DNA of 64,000 bases, from contig JTDE01000183.1 in the NCBI GenBank assembly GCA_014338405.1, forward strand, positions 219,638 to 283,637, read 5' to 3'. Positions 47,191 through 57,919 of this stretch are shown here, piece after piece (the first letter of the stretch is position 1; every line of letters starts with the position of its first letter). The DNA is from Paragonimus skrjabini miyazakii (taxonomy: Eukaryota; Platyhelminthes; Trematoda; Plagiorchiida; Troglotrematidae). The position numbers and the translations under genes were made by a program. The notes under the pieces were generated by a model, which was not told the origin of the DNA, made no database searches, and worked only from the letters and a program-made list of their open reading frames with translations.

Positions 47191-49336
47191 TGCGATCACA
47201 ACAATGATATCGTCCTATTTCTAAACTACAACAGTCTAATTTCTGTCACTTTTTCTTTGTACATATCGCTCATGATCATCCGACAGGTGAAGGTAGTCAG
47301 TTGATTGAAGTGTGTATGAGGTGTGGACTCTCGATAACCTGCAGTCGTGCAGCGCGTTAATGCGAGAATGCAGTAGGCTTAGCCAGCACGGTAAGTGATA
47401 TCACTGGCTAGATTCGAAGGATCAAAAATGAGTGTGATAAACTTATTACGCCTATATATTGTCATCGTACATGAGAAAATGATGGGGTCAATGTACTTTT
47501 AGTGTTGTTCAACAATCGGCGAGCTACTTGCATGAATTGCATTTGCGTTTCTGGTGTGTACTGGCAGACGGGACGTAATAACAGGCTAATCATCTTGTCA
47601 GACTGGAACACTTCTGTCTTAGACCTTGTGCCCGATACAAAAATGATCCTTTGCAAATAAAAATATACACAAGATTCTTTGCGTTTTGATCGGCCGATTG
47701 AATACTGCCACATGCTCCGGTTTGTCATTGAAAACATTCTATCTATCGGACAATGACTCCTAAAGAATCAGGCAATCTTGGTTCTTGGAAGGTTTTAAAA
47801 ATCAATCAAAATTCATCAGACATTTCTACGATGACGGACGTCTCATTGAAGTAACTAGCGGGTTGGCCGCAGTCTAGTGCTATTTTTTTTGTGCATCACG
47901 AACGGCCAATGAGGCTAATTGCCGTTCTCAATGCTCAGCCGTGCCGCTCATCTCTCTTAATCTACCGAAGACGATAGAATGAGGAAAAGTTGGTGTAGCT
48001 TTCAAGTAGGATATAGCTGAAGTCGGAGATAATTAAAACTGGAACATGGTTTAAGGTTGGCTATTGATAATGGACAAGTGACCTTTATTTAAGACATGTC
48101 TAATGTACAAGATCAGTCATGTAATGCCATGACTGTGACAGCGGATTGACTTACCCTTTGAGGTCCCGACCTCAGGGGCACATCTTGCGGATTGGCAACC
48201 TGAGGTGGCAAGCCATCAGTGTCTCGATCAGCTCACTGAAGGCACGAGATGCTAGTAGTTTCAAACTGTCCACAATTCATAGTGAAATTGTAATGGTTTC
48301 ACTAATTCTGTGACAGTTGTATTAAGAACCGGCGGTAATTGAAGTCTCGGAACGCAGTCACTGAGAAAAAGTGTTCAAATGGGTAACAGATATTTATCGT
48401 AGTTCAGTTCATCGTGGAAGTTTTCAGAATGATAAATAGCACCGTCGTTTAATTTGTGCCCCAAGTCCTTAATGAAGTGATAGTGAACTAGGCGGGCAGC
48501 TTATTCATTGACCGATTCAAGAGGTTTCAGCCAATGCGGTTGAAAGCGTGCATGGTGTAAATGTAAACAGGCCAACATGTCCGTGGCTGTGACTGCGTCA
48601 CTGCGCTTCAGACGTAGTTATAGCAGTATGCGAACGTCACACACGTAGATCATGGACTAACGTTGACTATGTGGTGAGATGTCTGTTACTGGAATGAAAG
48701 TCACGCGGCCCTGACACTGAGGCCGTGGAGCGCAAATATTGTCTGCGTTCTCTGCGACTCACCTCACCCAAACGCCGATACTGTTGCCCGCGTTATGTGG
48801 CGGTAACTCTTCCTCGCCTGCATCCTGTTTTATGTCCCCCAATTCAATAACAAGTTAACGTGATTAGATATTGAGAGAAAATGAGTCAACCGATTTACAC
48901 TCCAGTGAACCAAAATTCCTCAGCCGTTTCGTCGCATTCAGTCGGAAGAGGAGGCGTAGGTTGTATTCAGAGGTACATTACACAACGCGTGACAATACTA
49001 AAACACTCGCGAGAGTCGCGATGCAGGAACGTATTAATGTTACGTTTGTATACAATTAACTTCGCTGATTAACTGACTGTCCATTAGTCCAAGACCTTCT
49101 CGCATAACAATGACGTAACGACAATTCAACGATTGCAATAACCAATGCACGAGTTCGAGGCTAGGGGCCCTAGCTACTCAAATCCAGTCGGTTGGTCTTA
49201 CTGAGCATCAAGCAGGTCTTCGTCGACCTGAAAGACAATTATTAAAACAGAATATGACAAAGATGTTGATAATTAATGTAAGTATCACAAACAAAGTAAA
49301 ATTATGAGTCTAACTATGTTTTAAGTGAATGGCAAT
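47191..49336. other. Anonymous DNA with one unassigned minus-strand frame
   Basis: Apart from the frame at 47462-47755, I see no gene. A G/C-richer patch at 48130-48250 and 48480-48800 shows no ORF and no repeat partner in this window. Confidence 0.4.
47462..47755 (-). CDS. Unidentified open frame, possible terminal exon
   Basis: An open frame follows CTGATTCTTTAG and reads 'SHCPIDRMFSMTNRSMWQYS', 'KRKESCVYFYLQRIIFVSG' and 'ETQMQFMQVARRLLNNTK', stopping at 47462. Composition is protein-like and basic. I recognise no family. It could be a last exon, a retroelement piece or chance. Confidence 0.25.
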   Translation of the reverse strand, partial: HCPIDRMFSMTNRSMWQYSIGRSKRKESCVYFYLQRIIFVSGTRSKTEVFQSDKMISLLLRPVCQYTPETQMQFMQVARRLLNNTKSTLTPSFSHVR

Positions 49337-51080
49337 CTAGCAGTTCTTTAAAACGGCCTCTAGAAATGCAGCTAACGAGCCCGAAAAGAAAGCTGTTCCA
49401 CTGGTTAATAATCCTGTAAGAAAGGAATTTTCGCTTGACGAGGGTCCTGGGACTGAGTTTATAAAGCTGCTTGGCACGTCCTCGTCGGCTTTCATCATGC
49501 GCTGTGGTAAAAAACTGTTCACAAGGCGTACACTAAAAGTGAAATGTATGAGAGTTAAATCACCAAGCAGTCGTCGAAATTCAAATGAAAACAGATCAAG
49601 ATCTTTAGGTCAAACCTCGTACTCCACATTTCTTAAGCCCATGACTATAAGAGCAGCTGTGCGTTGGATACACTCAACAGCGAGTACTTTTTTCCTCAAG
49701 TCGATATACACGGCCTGATTAGCATACACAAGCAGCGGCCTTACATAAATATCCCAGTGTTCGAAAAGCTTTTTTATTTGTGCAGAGGAAGTGCACTTAA
49801 CTATCCTGAGGGTAGCAAACTCTTTTTCATGAACCTCTCTTGCTGGTATGCGAAAGATAGGCTAGGCGATACCTAAATGCCTAGATATCTCTTCAGACTG
49901 ATTTTTATGAAATGTTTTCTGTTGGGTGCACTATGAATCATGAGGGTACTGCCAGAGTTCCCCCTGGCGACATTGTGCACAGGAGACTCCAGTCCTAAGA
50001 TCAGCGCTTAATTGTGACAAAATCAATTTGTAATGCACCGGGATCACCAGCATTCTAAATTTAAGAAGCCTCAGCTTAGAGAACACCGTTACTGGAAATG
50101 TTGCCTGGAACGTCGTTGATGCAAACAGAACATAATAGAGGATCAAGCCCTTGAGGAACTCTCGCATAAATTAAAGAAGTGAAGGAATGTTATGATCCAG
50201 TTTTAACCCTAAAAGTTCTGTTTTCAAGAAAAGAAACAATCCAGCAAAGAACCTCTTGTTGGATGCCGTAAGCTTTCGGTATATATCTGACAGGACTATG
50301 TGGCACACGATCAGATGCCTTGACGAAGTCGGAGAAGAAAGCATCTGAGTTAGGATCATTGTCTTTTGCCTTCGACAGGCTATTCGAGAAAGTAGGCATA
50401 TTTGTTATGCACGACAGGCTATAAAGGAAGCTATACTGGGTGGATTGGAAAAAATAAGTTACTAATAAGCTCTTGAAGAGGGCGCGCATTAAAAAACCTT
50501 CTAGTATGTTGTTTGGGATGGTAATACGGCTGACTAGCCGATAACCAACCAAGAGTGCCGGTTGCCTGCCATAAAGATAGATGTAACCATGGCTTCTTTC
50601 CATACACTAAGAAGAATGACAATCTGGAATGTCTGTTTAAACAGCTTACAAGGGGTTCCTTCTAAACCAACAGCTACTTCTTTGGGAATCGTGTTTCAAC
50701 CCATCGCGCCATATGCACTAACCTTGAATAAAGGGTCTTCCACATCTTGTAATGATAAATCAATGATGAGGAGTGGTTGCCGTAATCTTTGCATTTGTAA
50801 GGTATAGTGCCAGTTTGGTGGTGCTATGCTGAACACCAGTGAATAACTCGGAGACAACTAGACAGCCAGAACAATTCGCCCAGTTGAGCAGTCACAGAGA
50901 AAGAGCTGATGGCTTATTCATTCTCAGTCGACGCATATGTTTAAATAAGAAGTCTTTTTCATACGAGTTCTTAGGTGAATTGCTTTTTGTATAAGTTTAC
51001 TGTACTCGTGGATATGCCGCCTATACTTATTCTGAACAGCCTTGAAAACATCGAATGTTATAAAAATGATATTCGACAAA
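49337..51080 (-). pseudogene. CR1-like LINE, reverse transcriptase region, decayed
   Basis: Minus-strand pieces in order, in shifting frames. The linker 'YRRHIHEYSKLIQKAIHLRT' and 'MRRLRMNKPSALSL' lie at about 51000-50920, then RT block 0/1 'CKLFKQTFQ...SVWKEAMVTSIF' (about 50650-50580). 'IPNNILEGFL' and 'SLSKAKDN' come before block A 'FFSDFVKASDRVPHSP' (about 50280; family DFxKAFDRVPH) and 'LENRTFRVKTGS'. Block B 'ARVPQGLDPLLCSVCINDVP' (about 50160-50100) follows. The FADD catalytic segment is deleted. The thumb continues as 'LRNVEYEV', 'LGDLTLIHF' and 'ESRRGRAKQLYK', ending 'RKFLSYRIINQWNSFL' at about 49400 and a stop near 49322. CR1 LINEs copy themselves by target-primed reverse transcription. 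This copy is dead and 5'-truncated. Confidence 0.8.
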
Positions 51081-51129
51081 TACGTTAAAGCAGCAGTGGT
51101 TAGGTTTTTTCAAACGTAAGCCAAAACTC

Positions 51130-51620
51130 TGTGTATTATCATACCCAGACTTCTGAGAAGAGACGAAAGTTATGCAGACTCCGGGGAGTCTTCAGGTTGA
51201 CAAATGCTATCTGGGCCTTATTGATAAGTAGGAAACTTTATTTTTCAACACTACCACCAACTGTGATAAAATTCCTGACAAAATTCGATTTCTTACCACT
51301 CAGAGTGAGTGCAAGCAGTCATGAAGAAAAACTGTGCGCTTAGCTCGTGCAAGACGAATGCCATGGTATTCTACCTCAATTGCCAAACGGTTCAGGACCT
51401 CTTGGACTGCCTGTATACTAGGATAATCCAAAGTAATGACATGAGTACCATCTACCTCCTCACTTCTATTTCCTCAAAAACATTCCAAGCCACCTGAATA
51501 AAACTCTTAAAATCCCTAAGAACGGGTTCATCGGTTGAAAAGTTTACACAAAATGGATAATTTCTAGCGATTAAATCAGTTCCGAAAATGTGTCCAGCTT
51601 GTTCTAACTGATTCAGAATT
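51130..51620 (-). pseudogene. RTE-like LINE reverse transcriptase fragment
   Basis: Minus-strand reading gives 'DYPSIQAVQEVLNRLAIEVE', 'YHGIRLARAKRTVFLHD', then 'GKKSNFVRNF' and 'SFLLINKAQIAFVNLK'. RTE-type elements have 'A(S)DxPSxxxxQxxLNxLA..V...GMxxNxxKTK' followed by a 'YLGSxI' strand and 'RIxKARxAFxxLRHLW'. The order fits the segment after the FADD box. Frameshifts and stops show decay. It lies just upstream of the CR1-like copy on the same strand, a separate element type. Confidence 0.6.
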
Positions 51621-51731
51621 GTAGCTTAATAAAGTACCTTGTTGGTTAGTTCACATCCACGTAATCAGATGGCGCTCGTAATTGATAGTTAATCAAAGTT
51701 TAGACGAGCTGAATCCACCAAGTCCATGATG

Positions 51732-51877
51732 ACTGTAGAATCTATCAGGATTCACGGCTATACGCAGTCTATCGGGGCGGTTGTAAACCTCTTGATTCAG
51801 GGCAGAACAAGACGGAATGTTGAAGGTTTACTCAGATAAAACTGCGTATAGCCGTGAATCCTGATAGATTCTACAGT
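51732..51877. repeat. Perfect 37-bp inverted repeat with 72-nt spacer
   Basis: Left arm 51732-51768 (ACTGTAGAATCTATC...CGCAGT) and right arm 51841-51877 are exact reverse complements at all 37 positions, separated by 51769-51840. ACCAAGT occurs on both outer sides (51717-51723 and 51880-51886), but not directly abutting. It may be a small foldback/MITE element, a hairpin RNA source, or an assembly artefact, given the sequence gap 350 bp away. Confidence 0.85.
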
Positions 51878-52171
51878 TAACCAAGTGAACTCTGTGCACG
51901 GAATTTAACCGTCAGCAAATATCAACCAATAACACGGTAGCGTAAACAGTTCAATGCGGCGGTACAAAACAAACAAAGAGCGAGTTCATGGGGAAGTTCG
52001 TAATGTTGATGCAGGGTTGATTACGTGTAATAATGCAAGAAACGTTCGGCCAGTAATTAATGTAATCATTACAGGGGGACATATGTATAGGACCTACAGT
52101 ACGATAGTTTGACCAATGGGGTATAGGTATGGGGGTCAGTTGAGATTGGCATTGTGCAGACAGCTGGCTGA

Positions 52172-52225
52172 AGACGGTTGGCCGAGCGGTAGCGTCGCTG
52201 CTCGGGGTGTGGCGGTTGTGTGGTT
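52172..52225 (+). tRNA. tRNA-like sequence cut by the assembly gap (SINE head or tRNA gene)
   Basis: TGGCCGAGCGG (52179-52189) is a perfect pol III A box, and 'GACGGTTGGCCGAGCGGTAG' resembles the first 25 nt of Ser/Leu tRNAs. The following GTCGCTGCTCGGGGTGTGG does not form an obvious anticodon arm. The B box, if any, lies in the N run. A tRNA-derived SINE head is more likely than a working tRNA. Confidence 0.35.
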
Positions 52226-52413
52226 NNNNNNNNNNNNNNNNNNNNNNNNNNNNNNNNNNNNNNNNNNNNNNNNNNNNNNNNNNNNNNNNNNNNNNNNNNN
52301 NNNNNNNNNNNNNNNNNNNNNNNNNNNNNNNNNNNNNNNNNNNNNNNNNNNNNNNNNNNNNNNNNNNNNNNNNNNNNNNNNNNNNNNNNNNNNNNNNNNN
52401 NNNNNNNNNNNNN
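52226..52413. other. Assembly gap (188 N)
   Basis: Run of undetermined bases. Open frames spanning it are meaningless. Confidence 0.99.
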
Positions 52414-54811
52414 TTTGCCATCCAACTATCAGTTTCAGTTGGAGTGATCCGAACACAACTTCCATAGATTCTGTCCAGAATCTACAATGACTTTAGTGAA
52501 GTACTGATGAACTGGTAGAAAACAATGAATAGACGCGAATCATGTGATGTTCTCCGGAGAAACATGTCCTACATTCTAACCACACACGGAAATGTAACTT
52601 ATTGCGTTCACTCAGTTAGTTTTCAGTTCGCGTACTATTTATAAAAGCGAAAACGAACTGTAATTCACATGGCTGTATAATATTTTCCTTGACTGAATTC
52701 AAAGCAGCTACTAGAACCTTGTGTTCACTACCAGTTGAGATACGAAAGCACGCCGATAGCTCAATGTTTTACATTTGAAGTCACTTACTCTCCCACTCCA
52801 GTGCGTAATAAGAAATCCACCAAAACGATACGGGTGATATGCTACCTCAACAGAAATCCTCAAACTTTTGACGTTTAACTTTTCCACTGTCACTGATTAC
52901 CGTGAAAGTTGTATTGCCGACAAGTTGCATGGCATACCTGTTAACTTGAATGGCATTCACTTGTCGGAAGCGTCTACGTTAGTCTGACTCAAACCGGGGG
53001 CCGGGGCTATTTTTATTATTCGATTACCGTTCGCTTATGCGGACTACAAAGACACGTCAATAATTAAAAAGCTTTTCATTTCATTTTAGTGGGTTTCGGT
53101 GTTTACTGTTTGAAAAATCCTATCCTAGCCGTTTAACATAACGGTTCATTCGATAGATTCCTCATGACAGTATAAAATATAGTTGAGTGAGTAGGATTAC
53201 TAGATTTTTGAGCTCATGGCTTGATTCCATGACTTAGCTTGTAAAGCGCTGGCTCAATATTGACATGTTCACGTTGCTGATTCGAGTACACCTGAGGCCC
53301 AGGATTTTTGCAACTGAGTCTCTTCTAACTTAGCAGATCTGATTGTTATGAAGCATGCTTGCTAAGTTAGCCTTTAAAATTAAAATTACATCTTCAGACA
53401 CCTGTCTGCTTCTGGATTGAATGGTCCAGCTCAGATACTCTACGGCATGTTCTCAGTGTATCAACAATACAATATCAAACGGTCATGTTTTTATTATGCA
53501 TGTCTGAAAAGCGCAACACTGCACGATATAACTTCAACTACTGAAACATTTATTTAGTAGCTTAAAATAAACATGAACTTCCGTGCACACTTGGCTGGAG
53601 GTTTATTTACCATAGGGGGCGTGTCCGATATTGATTTCTAACATAAAATAGGTTGCATTTACTTACTGTCACCGGGGTCAGAAAATATGCACGACTCTAC
53701 ACTGATCACAAAAGGGTTCACTTTTATGAACTATTAAACGAGTTGTGGCATGTATGACACGAGTTGGAAAGACAATTTTTGAGTGAGCTTAAGAACTTAT
53801 CTCGATAGCTCTCTCAAGGAGGTGTCCCGAACCGGGTGATTTTGTACTACTTGTATTCCTGAGTACCTCTGATATAAGTGAACTGAATATATCGCATGGA
53901 AAATGGCGAGTGGCCGTCTCTTTTTTTAAAAAAATTTAACATATTACTTGGGGTGCGATGAAAATTGATTTCTTAACCAATTCCAGACCGCACAAATATT
54001 TGGCGGTTACTGGATAATATATCTAAGTCACACACCACCACTTTAGTTCCCTTCAGGTTAATCACGTGGATCCCGCTGACGAATCACCTTTGTGAATGCA
54101 CTATTGATTTTTATCCCTCCTGATAGGATGAACGGAACTTTTGACAGTTTTCTAGCCAAGCTTCCACTACAGCTGAGTTTCTGCATCAAGTAAAAGCCAC
54201 ATTGATTTAGCAAGTCCAACTCAAAAGTTGTTTTTATAAAGCATATACTAGATTCAGTGATCTAGTATCAAGTTTCCCAAGCAGCTGGAAAGACGTAACT
54301 GCTATTCCATGAAATGGAATGAAATGGGTGTGGCAAATTGTTATTAAAACTGGCCCCTTTTTTCGAAAAATGTCCTCCTGTCTACCTCTTTCAGGAACCT
54401 AATGACGGAGTTCCCTCCCTTAGCATAATGTTTTGATATAACTCAACCATCCGATTTGTTTCAATAGAAAGAAGCGTTATTACAATCGGCCGATATTAGG
54501 CTTAATTTCTTGGGATTCGTCTGCTCTTTATGCATATTGTCCCAATCACGCCAACTCATTTCTTTTGTATGGTAGGAAGGATGAACCAGCAACATTAGAA
54601 AATTTATCGAATAAAAGTATTACCAAATACGATACACCGTTTGTCAACAAATGCCGATCGTTTCGTGGTGTTGTGACGGTTGCATATTACATATTACAGT
54701 TGGTCCCTGTTTTGTGAACATATTTCTTTGTTCTATCTCTTAACAACCAAAATTGTATGCGACATAAGTAATGGTGGTTATGTCCTGGTTTTCAGATGCA
54801 CTTGTTGATCA
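52414..54811. other. Stretch with no supported gene
   Basis: Only short frames and A/T-rich sequence, including a T-run and A-run pair at 53921-53938. No family resemblance or repeat partner was noticed. Confidence 0.45.
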
Positions 54812-55201
54812 TCAGTCAAGAAGTAAATCTGCGGAGTGTAAGCGGTTCTTCAGTTTACGGTGAACTCTTCGAAAGTAACTTCTTTCTGGGTGAATATACA
54901 ATCTTGCTTTAGTGACGATCTCTAACAACAGAAAAACCTGATTCGTGTGCTTCTTTCGGACGAAAGCTGACTGGAACGCTTCAATGAGTGTTAAAATTAC
55001 GATGTTCACTTTAAATCTACCAAAGACCGGCCTACTCATAAGCACATTACCTTCATCTGTTTCGGCTAACCTTATCATCAAAGCCGAAGTGTTTTCTGTC
55101 CCAAATGAATTGGTATCGAGGCGTCGCTGTTCAGAATACCGAAATGTTGAATCTTTCGCTCCAAAGGCACTCAACGGAATGACCTCGTCTATGTAGTCCA
55201 T
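54812..55201 (-). CDS. Unidentified open frame, 129 codons
   Basis: From MDYIDEVIPL to a stop at 54812, without interruption. An acceptor-like TTACAGTCTGTTTTCAG lies about 14 nt before the ATG, so the frame could be a terminal exon. The middle 'RPVFGRFKVNIVILTLIEAF' and the basic end 'RSYFRRVHRKLKNRLHSAD' look protein-like. No known domain recognised. A chance frame is quite possible at this length. Confidence 0.3.
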   Translation of the reverse strand: MDYIDEVIPLSAFGAKDSTFRYSEQRRLDTNSFGTENTSALMIRLAETDEGNVLMSRPVFGRFKVNIVILTLIEAFQSAFVRKKHTNQVFLLLEIVTKARLYIHPERSYFRRVHRKLKNRLHSADLLLD

Positions 55202-55207
55202 GAACAA

Positions 55208-55715
55208 TCTTTAAACTGAAAACAGACTGTAAATTCGAAGTAGTAGTAGCAGCAGCAGGAAACCGTTACGTACAAAGCAAATCAAAATGATTAAAAGTCC
55301 TTCTGGGCAGGGAATAGCAATGGACACGTTTATTGTGGTATTCAAATATTGCGCATATCTAATCATCACATTTTAATGGTCAGTAATCACACTAGACCGT
55401 AAGGGGATTATGCGAATAGGGATTTTACCCGACACGAGTTTATCAATAAATGAAAACTCGGCTATCCATGTCCCAATAACCAACAACAAAACCATAAGCT
55501 TTCGGCTACGTTCACGACGGACTGCAACAAACCGATGCGCGTTGTTGATAAGCTAGAAAATGGGGCTGGTGCACCAATCGGTTCAGACCGAATATTGTGT
55601 TGTCAGTAAGGACTGTCGAATATATATTCCATTCTGATAAATACCATGTACAAAATGACCCACGTTTGTCCGCATCCGACGACTGAAGCCCCCATAATCA
55701 GACCTCCCGATATGA
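55208..55715. other. Anonymous DNA downstream of the transposase relic
   Basis: Contains a short AGTAGTAGTAGCAGCAGCAG tract near 55240. The minus-strand text after 55715 may be further transposase debris, but no motif is recognisable. Confidence 0.4.
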
Positions 55716-55901
55716 TCAATACCTCTGTCTTTTGAGTATCCGATGTACCGTGAACTTTGAAATGTTACATTGTCGTGCGAACCGGCGGACGCTCTTTTCA
55801 GGACCGCATTTTGCACATCGCAGAACATCACTGGCAGAACAATCATCTGTTGATGTGTCTGGTTGACCACAGCTTTGCAGGTCATGAACACTGTTCGTTT
55901 T

Positions 55902-56068
55902 CATATAGATTGAACATCACCCACAATCGATCGCAGCTGTCGCATTCCCATAGACTTTCCAGTCGGCCCCTTTCGAACAGAGGAAACACTAGACTCGAGT
56001 TTCGCTCTCATTAGAGCTCGTCAGTAGTGCATATCATCGCCACTGCCGGGACTTGAACCACGGACATG
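55902..56068 (-). mobile_element. 5'-truncated hammerhead-SINE, copy S4, inside a transposase relic
   Basis: On the minus strand it starts about 9 bp before the B box (GGTTCAAGTCC, 56059-56049) and continues through the hammerhead and body to GTTCAATCTATATG. It is bounded by CTGTTCGTTTT at 55891-55901 and again at 56069-56079 (AAAACGAACAG on the element strand), an 11-bp target-site duplication. CTGTTC is also SINE sequence in other copies, so 5-11 bp is the honest range. The duplicated stretch lies inside the transposase frame, dating the insertion after the transposon. Confidence 0.82.
55986..56030 (-). ncRNA. Hammerhead ribozyme, intact core (copy S4)
   Basis: GCACTA, CTGACGA, GCTCT-AATG-AGAGC, GAAA, CTCGAGTC, TAGTGT. 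Stem I keeps five Watson-Crick pairs plus a G-U at the outer end. Core and GUC cleavage triplet are intact, as in S2 and S3. Confidence 0.83.
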
Positions 56069-56230
56069 CTGTTCGTTTTGCAGCAAACTTTTTCATCAGC
56101 CTTCGAACTGGTCTACTGGTAACCGATCACGTATCCACATGACTTACATTAAACTCTCGAATGGCTTCCGTTACATTTTCACCACAAGCCCAGTTCAATA
56201 TATTGTTCACATTACCCGCACTTCGTTCTC

Positions 56231-57808
56231 TTAATTGCGTTGCAGCAGTGTGATCTGGTTTCAGCACAATAGTGCGCCTAGACGAAGTTGGGCACGGCTT
56301 CTGTCTGGTCAGTCGATTTGGGAATTGTGTAATCAAACATAAATCAATATAAGACGAGTCAGATAGGCAGACAAACACACAGAGCGAACTAGTCACCCCA
56401 GGGCCCACAAATCCGATAAATGTTCGGCGAGATGAAATTATTGGTTCTAAACGCTCAACAGAGTTATCTACACACAGTTAGTTTCTGATCAATCAATCGG
56501 TATTTTTTAAACCTGCTCCCCTCCTGAATGCAGATTTTCACTAATCGGCGTGTGCTGAAAAAATGATTGTGGACAGCACCATCTGTCGGGGAAGTACCGT
56601 ATTTTTATTTCGTCTATTTGCAATAATCGATACATGCTGGTTCCCAACCCAACGCTGCCACCCCTCAACCAATGGAACGGGTGTGTGAGCAACTAGGTCC
56701 TTATCGATCGTGGACCGTGGTGGCCAATACACTGGCACGATGGGGCCGATCGAACTGATTGGAAATGTGTGTACCACTCCACCCATGGCCAGATTCGCTG
56801 TCTGTTTTCAGCGGTGCTGGCTTGTGCCCGTTCGCTCACTCGATTCGGTTAGCAAGCCTGCTCGTTGGTCTGTGCTCCGACGTGAATAGAAAAAATTCAG
56901 ATCTTCAGACATGCCACACACACACACGTACTCGAGCCACGCATGCTAATTAGGGTTCGGATTCATCTGGGATGCACCGTACATATACCAGAAAATTAAT
57001 CCCAACTACTTCGCTAACCTGTAACTGCATAGCCGTATAACCAGTATGTACTGCCTCAAGGCTTTTCCTATCGCTTTGTTGTGCTGCTTACACATGATCG
57101 CAACTTCGCTTATGACAAGCGTCCTATCCGAGCCTTCAAACCCTCATGTTAAAAGTATGGTGAAGAAACTGACGTAGAACTGTGAGATAAGAGTATCAGC
57201 TGCGTTCGTAAAGTTACGTCGAAACGCTGGCGGTGAAAGATGGGTTGATAGTGTGTTTACGCTGAACCATGCCTAGAACTGCAGTGCTGTTGTATTCTGT
57301 ACTAGAAATTGAATAGAATAGAATAGAATATATGCCATGTGAACAACCTGAACTCTTTTCGCCCAAACGCACCAGCAGGGCAGATTAAATTTCTAGTTTC
57401 TTTATTGCTTTCTCGGATGTGAGTACTTTCTACCACTAAGGGAGACAAGTTTCCACGTGACCGACAATTAAAACAGTCTAATATCTCCCATCTCACCTAC
57501 AGGGCCGAACAAATAAATGAACGCAGGCAGTTCTCCCCACTTAACTGGAACGGATCAGACAAGGAAAATAAATTACTCTCGTTACACTTTCACTCACACC
57601 GGCTAGATATGCACTAATCCGGAGCGAATGAGGCAAGTCGTGGCTGTGGTGACGTTGGTTGTTGTTGTATTAGCTGTCCGCTGTTTCTCCACACCGATCG
57701 ACATTGTCATTTTTGTTCACTATTTCTCATGTGTCGGTCGCCAGTTCACCTGACTAAGCACAGTTAATTCGGGCCAACCTAAGCACAAGTCCGGACACGG
57801 ACGAGACT
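56231..57808. other. Anonymous DNA with microsatellites
   Basis: Minus frames at 56127-56408 and 56541-56786 have no recognisable domain. Contains a CA microsatellite at 56915-56927 and a GAATA tract at 57311-57330. Confidence 0.4.
57311..57330. repeat. (GAATA)4 microsatellite
   Basis: Four perfect 5-bp units, visible directly. Confidence 0.9.
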
Positions 57809-57919
57809 GAAGCCACGCTGGTGCTTAGTCAGCTTTGTTGGCTGGGGCACGTCCGTAGAATGAGGGACGGACGAATTCTGAGTCAGGTGCTGTACGGGTT
57901 GGTGAAATCAGGTAAGCGA
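57809..57919 (+). pseudogene. RTE-like LINE, C-terminal fragment
   Basis: One open frame reads EATLVLSQLCWLGHVRRMRD and then 'GRILSQVLYGLVKSGKR'. The 'LRWLGHVxRM' motif followed by 'RxPxxVLxxxLxxGKR' is the typical end of RTE-type LINE ORF2 proteins. No RT precedes it here, so it is an isolated 3' fragment. Confidence 0.6.

Larger units (their letters stand above)
55716..56230 (-). pseudogene. Helix-turn-helix transposase N-terminus, split by a SINE
   Basis: Minus-strand pieces are 'NWACGENVTEAIREFNVSH' (about 56190) and 'VRRLMKKFAAKRT' (about 56090). After the SINE come 'VHDLQSCGQPDTSTDDCSAS' (about 55880) and 'KSVRRFARQCNISKFTVHRI' (about 55770). The layout, a helix-turn-helix with 'RRLxKKFxETGSVxDLxRSGRP' followed by a second one ending 'KSVRRxAxxxxISxxTVHRIL', is that of mariner-like and related transposase DNA-binding regions. 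Frameshifts and the SINE (55902-56068) show it is dead. No DDE catalytic domain is visible downstream. Confidence 0.6.

Noticed and set aside
51951..52490. Several overlapping frames across 51951-52490
   Set aside because: They exist only because the N run contains no stop codons.
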